From an uncultured Lachnospiraceae bacterium (GTDB lineage: Bacteria > Bacillota > Clostridia > Lachnospirales > Lachnospiraceae), in the NCBI GenBank assembly GCA_947632515.1, contig CANRPO010000012.1:28088-92087 (forward strand): a stretch of 64,000 nucleotides of DNA, written 5' to 3'. The notes below the pieces were generated by a model. That model had not been told where the DNA came from. It ran no database searches and worked only from the letters and a program-made list of their open reading frames with translations. Shown here one piece after another: positions 28,529-36,345 of this stretch; positions within the stretch are counted from its first letter, which is position 1; every line of letters begins with the position of its first letter. Both the position numbers and the translations under genes were made by a program.

Positions 28529-28951
28529 ATGCATAATATGAATAGGGTTAAAATGATCGATTTTCAGCAGCGAGGCGATGAGAGAGGGCATCTGGTTATC
28601 GTAGAAGGCGGTATAGATGTGCCGTTTGAAATTAAAAGAGTGTTCTATATATATGGCTCTGACCGAAAAGTGATCAGGGGACAGCATGCGAACAGAAAAA
28701 CAGAGTTTGTAATGATCAATGTATCGGGGACAAGTAAGGTGAGCGTAAAGGATGGGGAAGGCAATGAGGCTATTTTTTGTTTGAACAGACCGCATACAGG
28801 TATTTATCTTCCGACGATGGTGTGGAAAGATATGTATGATTTCAGCGAGGATTCAGTATTGTTGGTCTTGGCAAGCGAACACTATGATCCGGATGAATAT
28901 ATTCGTGATTATAATGTGTTTGTGCAAGAGATTGGCACAAAACGTACATGA
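28529..28951 (+). CDS. fdtA: dTDP-4-keto-6-deoxyglucose 3,4-ketoisomerase (FdtA/QdtA-like)
   Basis: 140 residues, a cupin. DERGHLVIVEGG, FEIKRVFYIYG and VIRGQHANRKTEFVM are hallmarks of FdtA/QdtA/Tyl1A isomerases, with His and Arg of RGQHA at the active site; YLPTMVWKDMYDFSEDSVLLVLAS follows. It shifts the keto group of dTDP-4-keto-6-deoxyglucose from C4 to C3, giving the aminotransferase substrate. ATG 28529 has GGAGGG just upstream; a longer reading to 28481 overlaps fdtB but has no binding site. RmlA and RmlB, needed for the precursor, are not in the window. Confidence 0.92.
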   Translation: MHNMNRVKMIDFQQRGDERGHLVIVEGGIDVPFEIKRVFYIYGSDRKVIRGQHANRKTEFVMINVSGTSKVSVKDGEGNEAIFCLNRPHTGIYLPTMVWKDMYDFSEDSVLLVLASEHYDPDEYIRDYNVFVQEIGTKRT

Positions 28952-30477
28952 AAAAGCAGGGGCGGAACATTAGGAGAAAAACATTGATACGAAAATATAT
29001 AGACAATATTTCATTTACACATTTGGCGATCTTTGCCACTTTATTATTTGCTGTTTCGGTTATTCCGCTTTTGGCGCTTGGAAAATACAATGTAATGTGT
29101 GCAGATGATTACAGTAATGGCATAGCAATACATGATGTGTGGCTGGAAACCGGATCATTTTGGAAGGTTATTCAGTGTGCGGTAGAAGGTACCAGGAATC
29201 TGTATTTTGTATGGCAAGGAACATATGCGTCGTGTTTTTTAATGCATTTGTGCCCAATGAATTTCAATTATAAATTAGGGTTTGTAGTACCGACTATAAT
29301 GATTAGCATGTTTTCAACGGCAGTTTATCTCATAGGAAGGCAAATATTTGTAAGATGGCTTGGGGCAGGAAAGAGGGAATACTCCTACATTGGGTTTATG
29401 CTGCTTTTTCTATTCTGGCAGGTAATGGCAGCACCCTTTGACGGGCTATATTGGTACAATGGATCCACTCACTACATTTTAATGCAGGCATTTGGTTTCT
29501 TTATGATAGCATTACTTTCCGGTATTATTTGGACCGATCATACAAAGAGTATGGTTGCATGGAGTATTATGGCGTCTATACTTGGAGCAGTGGTTGGCGG
29601 GGGAAATTTAGTGACAGGATTGCAGGCGGAAATAATCATTTCGCTTTTGTTGGCGTATGCGTTTATCATAGATAGGAAAAAGCTGTTTTATACGCTGATA
29701 CCCTGGCTTTGTCTGACAGTTGGATTTATGATCAATGCCCTTGCGCCGGGAAATGCTGCAAGAGGGGAATTGCTTGAAGGATATGGAGCATTTAAGGCGA
29801 TTGCATTTTCTTTTTATTATGCTGTCATATATATAGTAAAATGGACTTCTCCGCTGGTCGTGTTGGTCTGGACTGCATTGCTATGGACTATGTGGGAGAT
29901 TGGAAGAAACTCACAAAAGGAATTTCAACACCCTTTTCTGGTTACGGCGAGTGTTTTCTGTCTTGTATCCTCCATGTATACGCCGACCTTATATGCTATG
30001 GGCGATGCGGATTTAATACGCGTGCATAACATTATTCAGATGACGTATTACATTGGACTGTTTTCTGTCACTACATATTGGTGTGGCTGGTTTACTCATC
30101 GGGATTTCTATATACAAAAATGCAGAGAGCAGGAAATGAAACGCCACAGACGCAATTCTTTCGGGAAAATAGTGACAGGGATTGCATTGTTGGCGGTTAT
30201 TGTCGTGTGGACATGTACGGCGGATAAGAATACTTATACCGGAATTTCAGCAATGCGCTCCATTGTAAAGGGTGAGGCGCAGACTTTTTATGAGGAAGAA
30301 TTGATAAGACGGGAGATGTATTTGGATGACAGTATGCTGGATATTGTAGTGGAGGTGCATACGGCACGTCCGTTTTTATTTGAAGATCGGGATTTGAGCT
30401 GGGACGCTGATTATTGGATTAACCAGTCGGTGACACATTATTTTCATAAGAATAGAATTGTTAGACGGGTGGAGTGA
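28948..30477 (+). CDS. DUF6056-like multi-pass membrane protein (GT-C-like)
   Basis: 509 residues, ten or more helices. Asp53-Asp54 in VMCADDYSNG after the first helix and FVWQGTYASCFLMHL near residue 90 fit DUF6056-type proteins, which have GT-C topology. A short soluble tail (~440-509) follows the last helix. ATGA overlap with fdtA. Probably transfers the 3-amino-dideoxyhexose, or the sugar loaded by the GtrB-like enzyme, onto the glycan outside the cell. Last gene of the A/T-rich island; a 52-base gap with no obvious promoter follows. Confidence 0.68.
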   Translation: MKKQGRNIRRKTLIRKYIDNISFTHLAIFATLLFAVSVIPLLALGKYNVMCADDYSNGIAIHDVWLETGSFWKVIQCAVEGTRNLYFVWQGTYASCFLMHLCPMNFNYKLGFVVPTIMISMFSTAVYLIGRQIFVRWLGAGKREYSYIGFMLLFLFWQVMAAPFDGLYWYNGSTHYILMQAFGFFMIALLSGIIWTDHTKSMVAWSIMASILGAVVGGGNLVTGLQAEIIISLLLAYAFIIDRKKLFYTLIPWLCLTVGFMINALAPGNAARGELLEGYGAFKAIAFSFYYAVIYIVKWTSPLVVLVWTALLWTMWEIGRNSQKEFQHPFLVTASVFCLVSSMYTPTLYAMGDADLIRVHNIIQMTYYIGLFSVTTYWCGWFTHRDFYIQKCREQEMKRHRRNSFGKIVTGIALLAVIVVWTCTADKNTYTGISAMRSIVKGEAQTFYEEELIRREMYLDDSMLDIVVEVHTARPFLFEDRDLSWDADYWINQSVTHYFHKNRIVRRVE

Positions 30478-30529
30478 AAATGATATAGCAACAGTTTCAT
30501 GTTCAGAAAAGATATAAGGAGATTACGCT

Positions 30530-31888
30530 ATGAGAGAACTTGATTTTTTGTTTGTGTACGAGCATAAGGTGCGTGAGTTGGAAAATCTGTGTCTGCTCAA
30601 ATACGAATTGGACAGGCGCGGGTATCGGACAGAGATCCGTTATGTCGAGGACGCGGAGAACGAGCTGGCGGTGAAACCGTTTATCCACACGAAGGTCCTT
30701 CTGGTGATGTCCTGCTACGACAATCACGCTTTATCGTGGCAGATCAAGAACTATGTAAAATTTGATAAAGTGATCGATATGCAGTGGGAAAATATCGTTT
30801 ATCCCAAAGATGAGGAACGCGAGGGGGCCTTTAAGAACTACAAGGAGATCGGCAAGGCGGTGCCCCATGTCTCCTGGGGACAGCAGAATGTGAAAAGGCT
30901 CTTGGAGGCGGCGCATCTTGATCAAAAGATGGTTAAACTGATCGGACATGTGGGGATGGATTTTCTGCGGGAACCTCTGTGCCGGTACTATCTTGGCAGA
31001 GAAGAGCTTTTCGGGAAATATGATCTTTCCGCGGAGCGAAAAACGCTTTTCTTTGCGTCGCCTTATTATGGAGATTCTCTGCCGCAGGAATATATTGCGG
31101 ACATGTGTTCCAGATTTGGCGAGAACTGGACGGAATACTATAAGTTCATGTGTGATTCGCAGCACATGGTGTTGAAGTGGTTTGAAGAGATATGCAGGGA
31201 ACAGCCTGATCTGCAAGTCGTATTCAGACCGCATCCGGGGCATCCGAGCCTGATGGCGCAGAAGGTGGCTGAACGATGTGAAAATTTTCATATCATTGGC
31301 GGGGAGTCCGTAAAACAGTGGATCGTGATCTGTGACAAGGTGTATACGGGAAACAGTTCCGTTGTTGTGGAGGCTTTTTTTGCGCGAAAAATGTGCCAAT
31401 TGTTGTTCCCGCTGCCGGTCACGGAGGGTTTTGAACTGAAATTGATCTCAGATTCACATAAACTGACAGACTTTGAGGAGTTTCGGGCGTCCGTATCGGC
31501 GAAGGAAGAGCAATTTCCCACGCCGCAGAGCAGCATAGAGGAGATCTATCTGGTGGATTGGGACAGGCCGAGTTATCTCAAATTTGCAGATATGGCGGAA
31601 GAGGTACTGCACGACGATTTCTATAAACTCACGGCCGGACAGATCAGGGAAGTGCATCATTATCCGTTGAGCGTGCGGCTGTTGAAAGCGGTATGCGGGA
31701 TAGATTTCCTGTATCGAATCTATCTAAAACTTCTGGATAACGAAAAATTGCAGTGGAGATTTCTTGTGAACCAGAGAGCGTTGCGGGAGAAAGCGTACAT
31801 CACAGAGAAGGAGCATGCGCACGAGCTGACTGACAGTGCGGAAATAGAAGAAATTATTGCGAGAATTGCAAAAGTTTTTAAAAATTAG
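30530..31888 (+). CDS. Surface carbohydrate biosynthesis protein, GT-B-like
   Basis: 452 residues. It opens MRELDFLFVYEHKVRELENL. The second half resembles the donor domain of glycerophosphotransferase/sialyltransferase-type GT-B proteins: VVFRPHPGHPSLMAQKV, then VYTGNSSVVVEAFFA, in which the RPHP and S-x-x-x-E motifs bind the nucleotide. Proteins of this kind are commonly labelled surface carbohydrate biosynthesis protein. TAAGGAG precedes the ATG. G+C returns to the level of the main locus here. Donor unknown; a CMP- or CDP-linked donor would suit the motifs. Confidence 0.72.
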   Translation: MRELDFLFVYEHKVRELENLCLLKYELDRRGYRTEIRYVEDAENELAVKPFIHTKVLLVMSCYDNHALSWQIKNYVKFDKVIDMQWENIVYPKDEEREGAFKNYKEIGKAVPHVSWGQQNVKRLLEAAHLDQKMVKLIGHVGMDFLREPLCRYYLGREELFGKYDLSAERKTLFFASPYYGDSLPQEYIADMCSRFGENWTEYYKFMCDSQHMVLKWFEEICREQPDLQVVFRPHPGHPSLMAQKVAERCENFHIIGGESVKQWIVICDKVYTGNSSVVVEAFFARKMCQLLFPLPVTEGFELKLISDSHKLTDFEEFRASVSAKEEQFPTPQSSIEEIYLVDWDRPSYLKFADMAEEVLHDDFYKLTAGQIREVHHYPLSVRLLKAVCGIDFLYRIYLKLLDNEKLQWRFLVNQRALREKAYITEKEHAHELTDSAEIEEIIARIAKVFKN

Positions 31889-31908
31889 ACAATAAAAGAG
31901 GTATATAC

Positions 31909-32973
31909 ATGAGTTTCATGGATCTGCTGAGAAGATCGGAAAAACTGGTATATTGGAATCGCTGCAGGCTGCATCGCAACGACCCGGAATTTCGCCGGAT
32001 GGTTCTGGAAGGGTATCAAAATCCCGATTTTATCGAGATGCACACATACGGAGAGGAATATAAGGGGCAGACCGTCTATCTCATTGAGGAACGGGGCGCG
32101 GGAGTGGGTTTCTTTGCCGAGTTCGGCGTGGTGCTGATCGAGTTGTACTACGCATACGAGAGAGGGTTTACCCCCTATGTGCGGTGGGGAGAAAATTATC
32201 TTTACTATGAGCCGGACGGGATAGAAGGGGAGAAGAACGCTTTTCTTTATTTCTTTCAGCCTGTCTCCCGGGTGTCCGGCGTGGAGCATGCCCGCCATGT
32301 GGTCCATACGCAGGAGAGCCACTATGTGCAGGTAAAGGCGCAGTTTGGCGCGGTCAGCTATGACGTCTCAGACGAGTATATCGACGCCATGGCGCTTATG
32401 GTAAAAAAATACATCCACTACAATGCGCATACGCAGGAATATTTGGAGCGGGAATATAGGGAACTGCTTGGCGACGGCAAGGTTCTCGGCGTTCATTTCC
32501 GAGGAACCGATTTTCGGAAAGGCTATAATAATCACCCTATTCCGGTGCAGATCGAGCAGGAGATCGAGAAGGTGCAGGAACTGCTTGACGGAGCGGGATA
32601 TGATAAGATATTTCTGGCGACAGACGAACAGGCGGCTGTGGAGCGGTTCAGGGAGGCTTTTGGGGATCGGGTCTGTGTATATGAGGATACTTTTCGGGAT
32701 AACGGCACGGACGAGTCGATCGCTTTCAGCGAGGCAGACCGGGCCAGGCACCATTACTGTTTAGCTAGGGAAGTCCTGCGGGATCAGTACACGCTGACGC
32801 GCTGCGACGGCTTGGTGTGCGGCTATTCCAACGTCACCTTTATCGCGCGGGTCATGCGCCGGGCGTGGTTCGGGGGCGAGTGGGAGGATTTTGTGCTGAT
32901 CGATAACGGGCTGTACCACAATGACAATGCGTTTTCGCAGAGCGCGAACAGTCGGAAGAGGAAGAAAAGATAA
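31909..32973 (+). CDS. NodZ/GT23-like fucosyltransferase
   Basis: 354 residues. VLGVHFRGTDFRKGYNNHP near residue 190 carries the H-x-R-G-T-D motif of the alpha-1,6/O-fucosyltransferase superfamily (GT23/NodZ); IFLATDEQAAVERFREAF and LVCGYSNVTFIARVM are the two following GDP-binding regions. The N-terminal ~130 residues are divergent, so the acceptor cannot be assigned. Probably uses GDP-fucose; no GDP-fucose synthesis genes are in view. Its stop overlaps the MBOAT start (TAATG). Confidence 0.78.
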   Translation: MSFMDLLRRSEKLVYWNRCRLHRNDPEFRRMVLEGYQNPDFIEMHTYGEEYKGQTVYLIEERGAGVGFFAEFGVVLIELYYAYERGFTPYVRWGENYLYYEPDGIEGEKNAFLYFFQPVSRVSGVEHARHVVHTQESHYVQVKAQFGAVSYDVSDEYIDAMALMVKKYIHYNAHTQEYLEREYRELLGDGKVLGVHFRGTDFRKGYNNHPIPVQIEQEIEKVQELLDGAGYDKIFLATDEQAAVERFREAFGDRVCVYEDTFRDNGTDESIAFSEADRARHHYCLAREVLRDQYTLTRCDGLVCGYSNVTFIARVMRRAWFGGEWEDFVLIDNGLYHNDNAFSQSANSRKRKKR

Positions 32974-34427
32974 TGCTGTTCAATTCTTATGTGTTCATTC
33001 TGTTATTTTTGCCGATCTGTATAGCGGGTTACTTTGAGCTGAATCATTTGAAATGTCAAAAGGCAGCGCAGGTTTTCCTGTTGGCTGTGTCGCTGTGGTT
33101 TTACGGGTTTTTTAACTGGAGTTACCTTCTGATCATTCTGTGCAGTATCTTTGTAAATTATGCGTTTTATAAAGGTATGATGCGATATCCGGGCAGGCGG
33201 CTCCTGCTGGTCGGCGCGCTGACGTTTAATCTGGGGCTGCTTTTTTATTTTAAATATTTCGATTTCTTTCTGGAAAACGTAAATCTTATATTTCATCAGG
33301 ACTTTGCGCTGCAGCAGATCCTGCTGCCTCTCGGCATCAGCTTTTTTACGTTTCAGCAGATCTCGTTTATCATAGACGCATACAGAGGAGAGCTGCCGCC
33401 CTATGGATTGATCCGGTACGCGTCCTTTGTGGCCTTTTTCCCGCAACTGATCGCCGGTCCTATCGTGACCCACGACGAGCTGATACCGCAGTTTGACGAC
33501 CGGGAAAAGAAACGGTTCAACTGGGATAACTTTTCGAGGGGGATCTATATCTTCGTTTTGGGGCTGGGCAAAAAGGTGCTGCTTGCGGACACCTTTGGCA
33601 ATGCCGTCAACTGGGGATTCGGCAATATAGCGGAGCTGGACACCACGAACGCTCTGATCGTCATGCTGGCGTATACTTTTCAGATCTATTTTGATTTCAG
33701 CGGCTACTGCGATATGGCGATCGGCATAGGCAGGATGCTGAATATCGATCTGCCGTTGAATTTTAACTCGCCTTATAAGGCTCTGACGATCAATGAGTTC
33801 TGGAAACGATGGCATATGACGCTGACCCGCTTTTTTACGCGCTATCTCTATATTCCGCTTGGCGGTAACCGCAGAGGCAGACTGCGCACATACTGCAATG
33901 TGTTTCTTGTTTTTCTGGTGAGCGGATTGTGGCACGGCGCCAACTGGACGTTTGTTTTCTGGGGCGCCCTGCACGGGGCCTTTGTCGTGTTTTCACGGAT
34001 CTTTAAGAATTTTTTCGAGAAATTGCATCCGGCCCTGAATTGGCTGCTCACGTTTTCCTTTGTCAATGTCGCATGGCTTTTCTTCCGGGCCGATTCGGTC
34101 ACAGATGCGCTGCGCATTGTCTATCGGATAGGACAGCTCGATTTCGGAAAGATCAACCCCAATATCGCGGAGAGTTTCAACTTGGTCGAGTTCCGTTTCC
34201 TCTTTGACAAAGTGTTTCGGTATGATATATTGGATGCGCAGCCGTTTTTCTTTGGAGCCCTGTTTATGGGGATCGCGTTTGTGGCTGTGCTGGGGTTTCG
34301 GAACGCGTTTGAAAAGATGACGGCGTTCAGGCCCACAGCAGGGCGCTTGTTGTCGGCGGCGTTTCTGCTGGTCTGGTGCGTCTTTTCGTTTTCGGGGATC
34401 AGCACATTCCTGTATTTTAATTTTTGA
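32973..34427 (+). CDS. MBOAT O-acyltransferase (AlgI/DltB-like)
   Basis: 484 residues, polytopic. MBOAT landmarks: ISFFTFQQISFIIDAYRGE, FFPQLIAGPIV, NFNSPYKALTINEFWKRWH, LYIPLGGNRRG, and the catalytic region VSGLWHGANWTF with His321. AlgI/DltB-type proteins carry acyl groups across the membrane for O-acylation of extracellular polymers. The next gene encodes the expected SGNH-fold partner, 13 bases downstream. Substrate probably acetyl groups onto the surface glycan. Confidence 0.93.
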   Translation: MLFNSYVFILLFLPICIAGYFELNHLKCQKAAQVFLLAVSLWFYGFFNWSYLLIILCSIFVNYAFYKGMMRYPGRRLLLVGALTFNLGLLFYFKYFDFFLENVNLIFHQDFALQQILLPLGISFFTFQQISFIIDAYRGELPPYGLIRYASFVAFFPQLIAGPIVTHDELIPQFDDREKKRFNWDNFSRGIYIFVLGLGKKVLLADTFGNAVNWGFGNIAELDTTNALIVMLAYTFQIYFDFSGYCDMAIGIGRMLNIDLPLNFNSPYKALTINEFWKRWHMTLTRFFTRYLYIPLGGNRRGRLRTYCNVFLVFLVSGLWHGANWTFVFWGALHGAFVVFSRIFKNFFEKLHPALNWLLTFSFVNVAWLFFRADSVTDALRIVYRIGQLDFGKINPNIAESFNLVEFRFLFDKVFRYDILDAQPFFFGALFMGIAFVAVLGFRNAFEKMTAFRPTAGRLLSAAFLLVWCVFSFSGISTFLYFNF

Positions 34428-34440
34428 GGAGAGAAAAGTG

Positions 34441-35505
34441 ATGAAGGCTGAAAAGAAATGGTGCCTTGCCTTTTTCGTGATCGTCATATTGCTGTTGGCA
34501 GGCCTAGGCTCCCTGACGGTGATCGTGGATCCTTTTTTTCATTATCATGCGCCGCTTGAAGGTCTGCAGTACCCGATCGACAATGAACGGTATCAGAATG
34601 ACGGCATTGTGAAACACTTCGCCTATGACGCTGTCATCACGGGGATGTCTACTGCGGAGAATTTTAAAGCGTCGGAGTTTGACGAACTGTTTCAGACGCA
34701 TTCGATCAAGGTCCCCTATTCGGCGGGATCCTTTCGTGAGATCAACGACAATCTGCTGCGCGCGATCGAGGCGAATCCCGGCATCAGATATGTACTTAGG
34801 GGAATAGACTGCGGCCGTCTTTTTGAGCAGAAAGACAGTTTGTCTTATGATGACCTGCCCGTATATCTTTATGATAGAAAGCTCTATAACGATGTATACT
34901 ATGTTTTCAACAAGGAGGTCCTGTTCGGAAATGTCAGCGCCGTCTTTGACTATACGAAGTCGGGAAAGAGGACGACGGATTTCGACGCATACTGTAACTG
35001 GTCACAGTGGTATGAATACGGTGAGGAGGCGGTGGAGTCCGCCTATGCGAGAAAGGAAGGCGGGAAATTGGCGATGGCGCAGATGACGGACGAGGAGTAT
35101 GAGGCGGTATGCGGCAATGTCACACAGAATATCGTGGAAACTGCCAAGGCAAATCCGAATATCACTTTTTTGCTGTATTTTTCGCCGAGCAGTATCTATC
35201 AATGGGATGAATGGATGCAGTGGGGGACCTTGAAGACGCAGATCGAGGGACAGAAGACTGCGACGCGTCTTCTCCTGGAATGCGACAATGTTGAGCTCTA
35301 TTCGTTTTTTGATGAGTACGGTATGATCTGCGATCCCGGTAATTACAAGGACAGACTGCATTTCAGCGAGGACATCAACTCTTGGATACTGCGCCGGATC
35401 AAAACGGGGGAGCATCGGCTCACCGAAGACAATTATGAGGATTATTATGAGAATATAGAGAATTTTTATCTGAACTATGACTATGAGGCGCTGTTTGCGG
35501 ATTAA
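34441..35505 (+). CDS. Membrane-anchored SGNH-type acyltransferase partner of MBOAT (DltD/AlgX-like)
   Basis: 354 residues. One N-terminal helix (residues ~8-28), then an extracytoplasmic domain. AVITGMSTAENFKASEF near 62-78 is the Ser-nucleophile block of MBOAT-partner SGNH proteins, and KDRLHFSED near 305 supplies the Asp/His pair. It would receive acyl groups from the MBOAT and place them on glycan outside the cell. ATG 34441 is used; GTG 34438 is an alternative. Identity rests on these motifs and on the neighbour. Confidence 0.82.
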   Translation: MKAEKKWCLAFFVIVILLLAGLGSLTVIVDPFFHYHAPLEGLQYPIDNERYQNDGIVKHFAYDAVITGMSTAENFKASEFDELFQTHSIKVPYSAGSFREINDNLLRAIEANPGIRYVLRGIDCGRLFEQKDSLSYDDLPVYLYDRKLYNDVYYVFNKEVLFGNVSAVFDYTKSGKRTTDFDAYCNWSQWYEYGEEAVESAYARKEGGKLAMAQMTDEEYEAVCGNVTQNIVETAKANPNITFLLYFSPSSIYQWDEWMQWGTLKTQIEGQKTATRLLLECDNVELYSFFDEYGMICDPGNYKDRLHFSEDINSWILRRIKTGEHRLTEDNYEDYYENIENFYLNYDYEALFAD

Positions 35506-35529
35506 GTGTTGGGTATTGCGCATCAAGTA

Positions 35530-35558
35530 TTTATTGTTTGGGGATTTTGTGCTATACT
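35530..35558 (+). promoter_or_regulatory. Extended -10 promoter candidate
   Basis: TGCTATACT (35550-35558) is an extended -10; the -35 (TTTATT, 35530-35535) 17 bases upstream is weak. It lies in the 141-base gap 35506-35646, the longest on the plus strand apart from 45864-46011. An imperfect hairpin (35587-35616) is in the predicted leader before GGAGG at 35635. Confidence 0.5.
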
Positions 35559-35586
35559 TGGAATAAATTTGTTTCACTCATTAACT

Positions 35587-35616
35587 CTTAAAGAATTGGT
35601 TCGAGATTCTTTTAAG
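35587..35616 (+). promoter_or_regulatory. Imperfect leader hairpin
   Basis: CTTAAAGAAT and ATTCTTTTAAG pair with one bulged base around a 9-base loop, between the predicted transcript start and the ribosome binding site of the CMP-sugar synthetase. It is A/U-rich and followed by A residues, so it is not a terminator. A role in message stability is possible but unproven. Confidence 0.35.
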
Positions 35617-35646
35617 AAAAAAATACAACCAGACGGAGGCAATGAA

Positions 35647-36327
35647 ATGGATAAAACGATCACAGCGATCATACCGGTAAAGGGAAACAGCACCAGGCTG
35701 CCGAACAAAAATATTCTGCCCTTTGGGGACTCCAACCTGCTCATCCACAAGATCAGGCAGCTCAAACAGGTGAGCGGCATCACGGACATCATCGTGTCCT
35801 CCGATTCCGACGAGATGCTGCAGATGGGGCGCGACGAGGGGGTCACGGCGATCAAGAGGCCGACGCAGTATGCGGACGAGTCCGTGCCGTTCGGCATGTT
35901 TCTGGAATATATCAGCGACGAGATGCCCAATGAGCATATCATGTGGGCCTGCGCCACTTCTCCGCTTGTGGAGCCTTATCTGTATGAGAAAGCCATCAGG
36001 ACATACTTTGAGAAACTGGAGGAAGGGTATGACTCCCTGATCACATGCTGCCCGTATCAGACTTATCTGATGGACGAAAAGGGACCGCTCAATTTCAGTA
36101 TGGGACTGGCTCACAAGAATTCGGAGCAGCTGCCGATGCTGTATCACTTCACCAACGGCATCAATCTGGCGCCGAGAGTGAAACTCAAGGAATGGCACTA
36201 TAACTACGGGCCGAAGGCATACAGGCTGCTGATCAACAAGAGAGAGGCGGCGGACATCGACGACGTCTATGACTATGAGATGGCGAAGGCCATGTATGCG
36301 ATGACCGATCCCAAACCGACCAAATAG
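35647..36327 (+). CDS. Acylneuraminate cytidylyltransferase family, CMP-sugar synthetase (NeuA/PseF-like)
   Basis: 226 residues. AIIPVKGNSTRLPNKNILPF is the CTP-binding opening of CMP-keto-acid sugar synthetases; IIVSSDSDEMLQMGRDEG and CATSPLVEPYLYEKAI match the conserved mid-region, and AADIDDVYDYEMAK the C-terminal IDxxxD end. It activates a nonulosonic or similar 2-keto sugar acid with CTP. ATG 35647 has GGAGG 7 bases upstream. No NeuB-type synthase or NeuC-type enzyme is in the window; the downstream HMGL-like and KdsC-like genes look like its pathway partners. Confidence 0.9.
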   Translation: MDKTITAIIPVKGNSTRLPNKNILPFGDSNLLIHKIRQLKQVSGITDIIVSSDSDEMLQMGRDEGVTAIKRPTQYADESVPFGMFLEYISDEMPNEHIMWACATSPLVEPYLYEKAIRTYFEKLEEGYDSLITCCPYQTYLMDEKGPLNFSMGLAHKNSEQLPMLYHFTNGINLAPRVKLKEWHYNYGPKAYRLLINKREAADIDDVYDYEMAKAMYAMTDPKPTK

Positions 36328-36345
36328 CATGGAGCGGGGATGTTT

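Noticed and set aside
35587..35616. Hairpin considered as a rho-independent terminator
   Set aside because: The stem is A/U-rich with a bulge and is followed by A residues, not a T-run.
35647..36327. Sialic acid (Neu5Ac) pathway
   Set aside because: Only the CMP-synthetase type is present; no NeuB or NeuC-type gene accompanies it, and WecB here is the non-hydrolysing epimerase far away, so Neu5Ac cannot be claimed.
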